DNA of 64,000 nucleotides from an uncultured Spartobacteria bacterium (GTDB lineage: Bacteria > Verrucomicrobiota > Verrucomicrobiia > Chthoniobacterales > Chthoniobacteraceae): the NCBI GenBank assembly GCA_903919125.1, contig CAIXGS010000076.1, positions 248,001-312,000 on the forward strand. Direction: 5' to 3'. The notes under the pieces are model-generated. The model saw nothing but the letters and a program-made list of their open reading frames with translations, had not been told where the DNA came from and did no database searches. Of the stretch, positions 63,367 to 64,000 are shown in pieces (within the stretch, counting starts at the first letter, position 1; each line of letters starts with the position of its first letter). A program made the position numbers and the translations under genes.

Positions 63367-64000
63367 TGCATGCCATGAAGCGTCTCCCCCCGTATTTCCG
63401 CCTACTTTTTGGGGCTCAACTGTCGGTCGCCCTTTGCGCCACCTTTCCCGCTCACGCGCAAGCACCCGCGCCGCCAACTGCGCCAACTGCGCCAACTGCG
63501 CCACCACCTCCGCCGCCGCCTCCGATTCTTCAACCCGGCGCAACCACTCCGCAAGCATCCGGTGCAGATCCCGCATCCAACGCGCCTGGAGCTCTTTTTG
63601 ACAACCGCTTGCCCATGCTCGATCCGGCCGGCGGCTTGCTGCGCTTTAATGGACAAACTTGGGACATCCAAAACAACGCCATTTTCCGGGCACGCTTTGA
63701 AAAATATCTCAACACGCCAGAGGAAAACGGGGAACAAGAGAGCGCCCACCGCGAAACGCTCAACCGGATCATCACGCTGCTAGATCCCAACAATCTCAAG
63801 CCCCAGACCCTCACCGACGCCTACCGCCTCCTTGCGAGAGCGGCTGGTTATCCTGGGGACAGCCGTTTGTCCGACACCCTAGCAAACGCCATTTACTCGG
63901 TTTGGGGTGCCAAACGCAATCAGGCCAAAATGGAGGAGGCCAATCAGATCTTGGAGGATGAAAACGCACGACTACGCCGCAATATGGCCGTTCGCGCGTC
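63366..64000 (+). CDS. unknown exported protein (3' partial)
   Basis: The frame is open to the window end, at least 211 residues. It starts at ATG 63366 (TGATG with the previous stop) or 63375. A signal peptide (LLFGAQLSVALCATFPAHAQ) is followed by a Pro-rich linker with three PTA units and a run of Pro, then MLDPAGGLLRFNGQTWDI and helical segments; the last visible part (MEEANQILEDENARLRRNMA) looks like the start of a coiled coil. Not recognised. Likely acts in the envelope with its coupled upstream partner. Confidence 0.7.
   Translation, partial: MHAMKRLPPYFRLLFGAQLSVALCATFPAHAQAPAPPTAPTAPTAPPPPPPPPILQPGATTPQASGADPASNAPGALFDNRLPMLDPAGGLLRFNGQTWDIQNNAIFRARFEKYLNTPEENGEQESAHRETLNRIITLLDPNNLKPQTLTDAYRLLARAAGYPGDSRLSDTLANAIYSVWGAKRNQAKMEEANQILEDENARLRRNMAVRA
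63474..63500 (+). repeat. 9-bp tandem repeat
   Basis: Three perfect copies of CCAACTGCG in the Pro-rich linker of the last gene, encoding Pro-Thr-Ala units in frame. The next codons are a Pro run. Such a stretch is prone to length variation between strains. Confidence 0.85.

Noticed and set aside
1-64000. tRNA, rRNA, CRISPR, IS element or prophage
   Set aside because: No cloverleaf-like conserved arms, repeat-spacer pattern, transposase, integrase or phage gene was found; the few repeats are short and inside coding sequence or gaps.

Overview
The window looks like the chromosome of a Verrucomicrobiota bacterium. The best markers are a giant Verru_Chthon cassette A-type protein, a secreted cytochrome/DUF1549-DUF1553 + DUF1501 + ThuA module typical of the Planctomycetes-Verrucomicrobia group, a DUF6807/PmoA-type secreted protein, and an Exb/TPR/VWA envelope operon. 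Coding density is high. I see no rRNA, tRNA, CRISPR array, prophage or insertion sequence. Genus-level placement is not possible from reading alone.

Layout. 1-2.6 kb: sufB (5' end outside the window) and sufD for Fe-S assembly. 2.7-4.9 kb: a Spy-like periplasmic protein, a DUF2237 protein, and a recO gene with a downstream unknown gene. 5.2-7.2 kb: transketolase, ended by a strong hairpin terminator. 7.3-12.6 kb (minus): the three-gene secreted PSD1-type/DUF1501/ThuA operon. 12.8-18.4 kb: dnaG and rpoD (a macromolecular-synthesis arrangement), with rpoD carrying a very long Lys/Ala/Pro-rich N-terminal extension, then two small envelope genes. 18.5-20 kb (minus): a response regulator with a degenerate HD-GYP output domain. 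20.2-23.8 kb: D-Ala-D-Ala carboxypeptidase, GNAT acetyltransferase, LarB-like protein and a DEAD-box helicase.

23.9-36.3 kb is the most unusual part. A 1662-residue pseudopilin/GspK-like Verru_Chthon A protein (minus) is divergent from, and overlaps at its 5' end with, a tightly overlapping seven-gene plus-strand operon: two unknown secreted proteins, a 972-residue TPR protein, ExbB/TolQ, two ExbD/TolR and a TonB-like-anchored VWA-like protein. This looks like a proton-motive-force-powered envelope machine of unknown job. 36.3-38.8 kb: DUF445 membrane protein and a voltage-gated-type potassium channel. 39-40.7 kb is an AT-richer pocket with a glycosyltransferase-acetyltransferase fusion.

40.8-47.7 kb is a carbohydrate region: sialidase-like exported protein, YjhG/YagF-type xylonate dehydratase, FAH-family dehydratase and 2-oxoglutarate-semialdehyde dehydrogenase (together a plausible Weimberg-type pentose route to 2-oxoglutarate), and an FG-GAP exported protein. 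47.9-49.8 kb: a 622-residue charged protein of unknown function. 49.9-52.8 kb: dapA-dapB-folK-panB biosynthetic run. 52.9-55.1 kb: PmoA-type protein and aroC. 55.1-58.9 kb (minus): assimilatory sulfate reduction cysH-cysD-cysNC. 59.2-64 kb: NtrC-type regulator, an unknown exported protein, lepB, and two further envelope-associated unknown genes, the last running off the window end.
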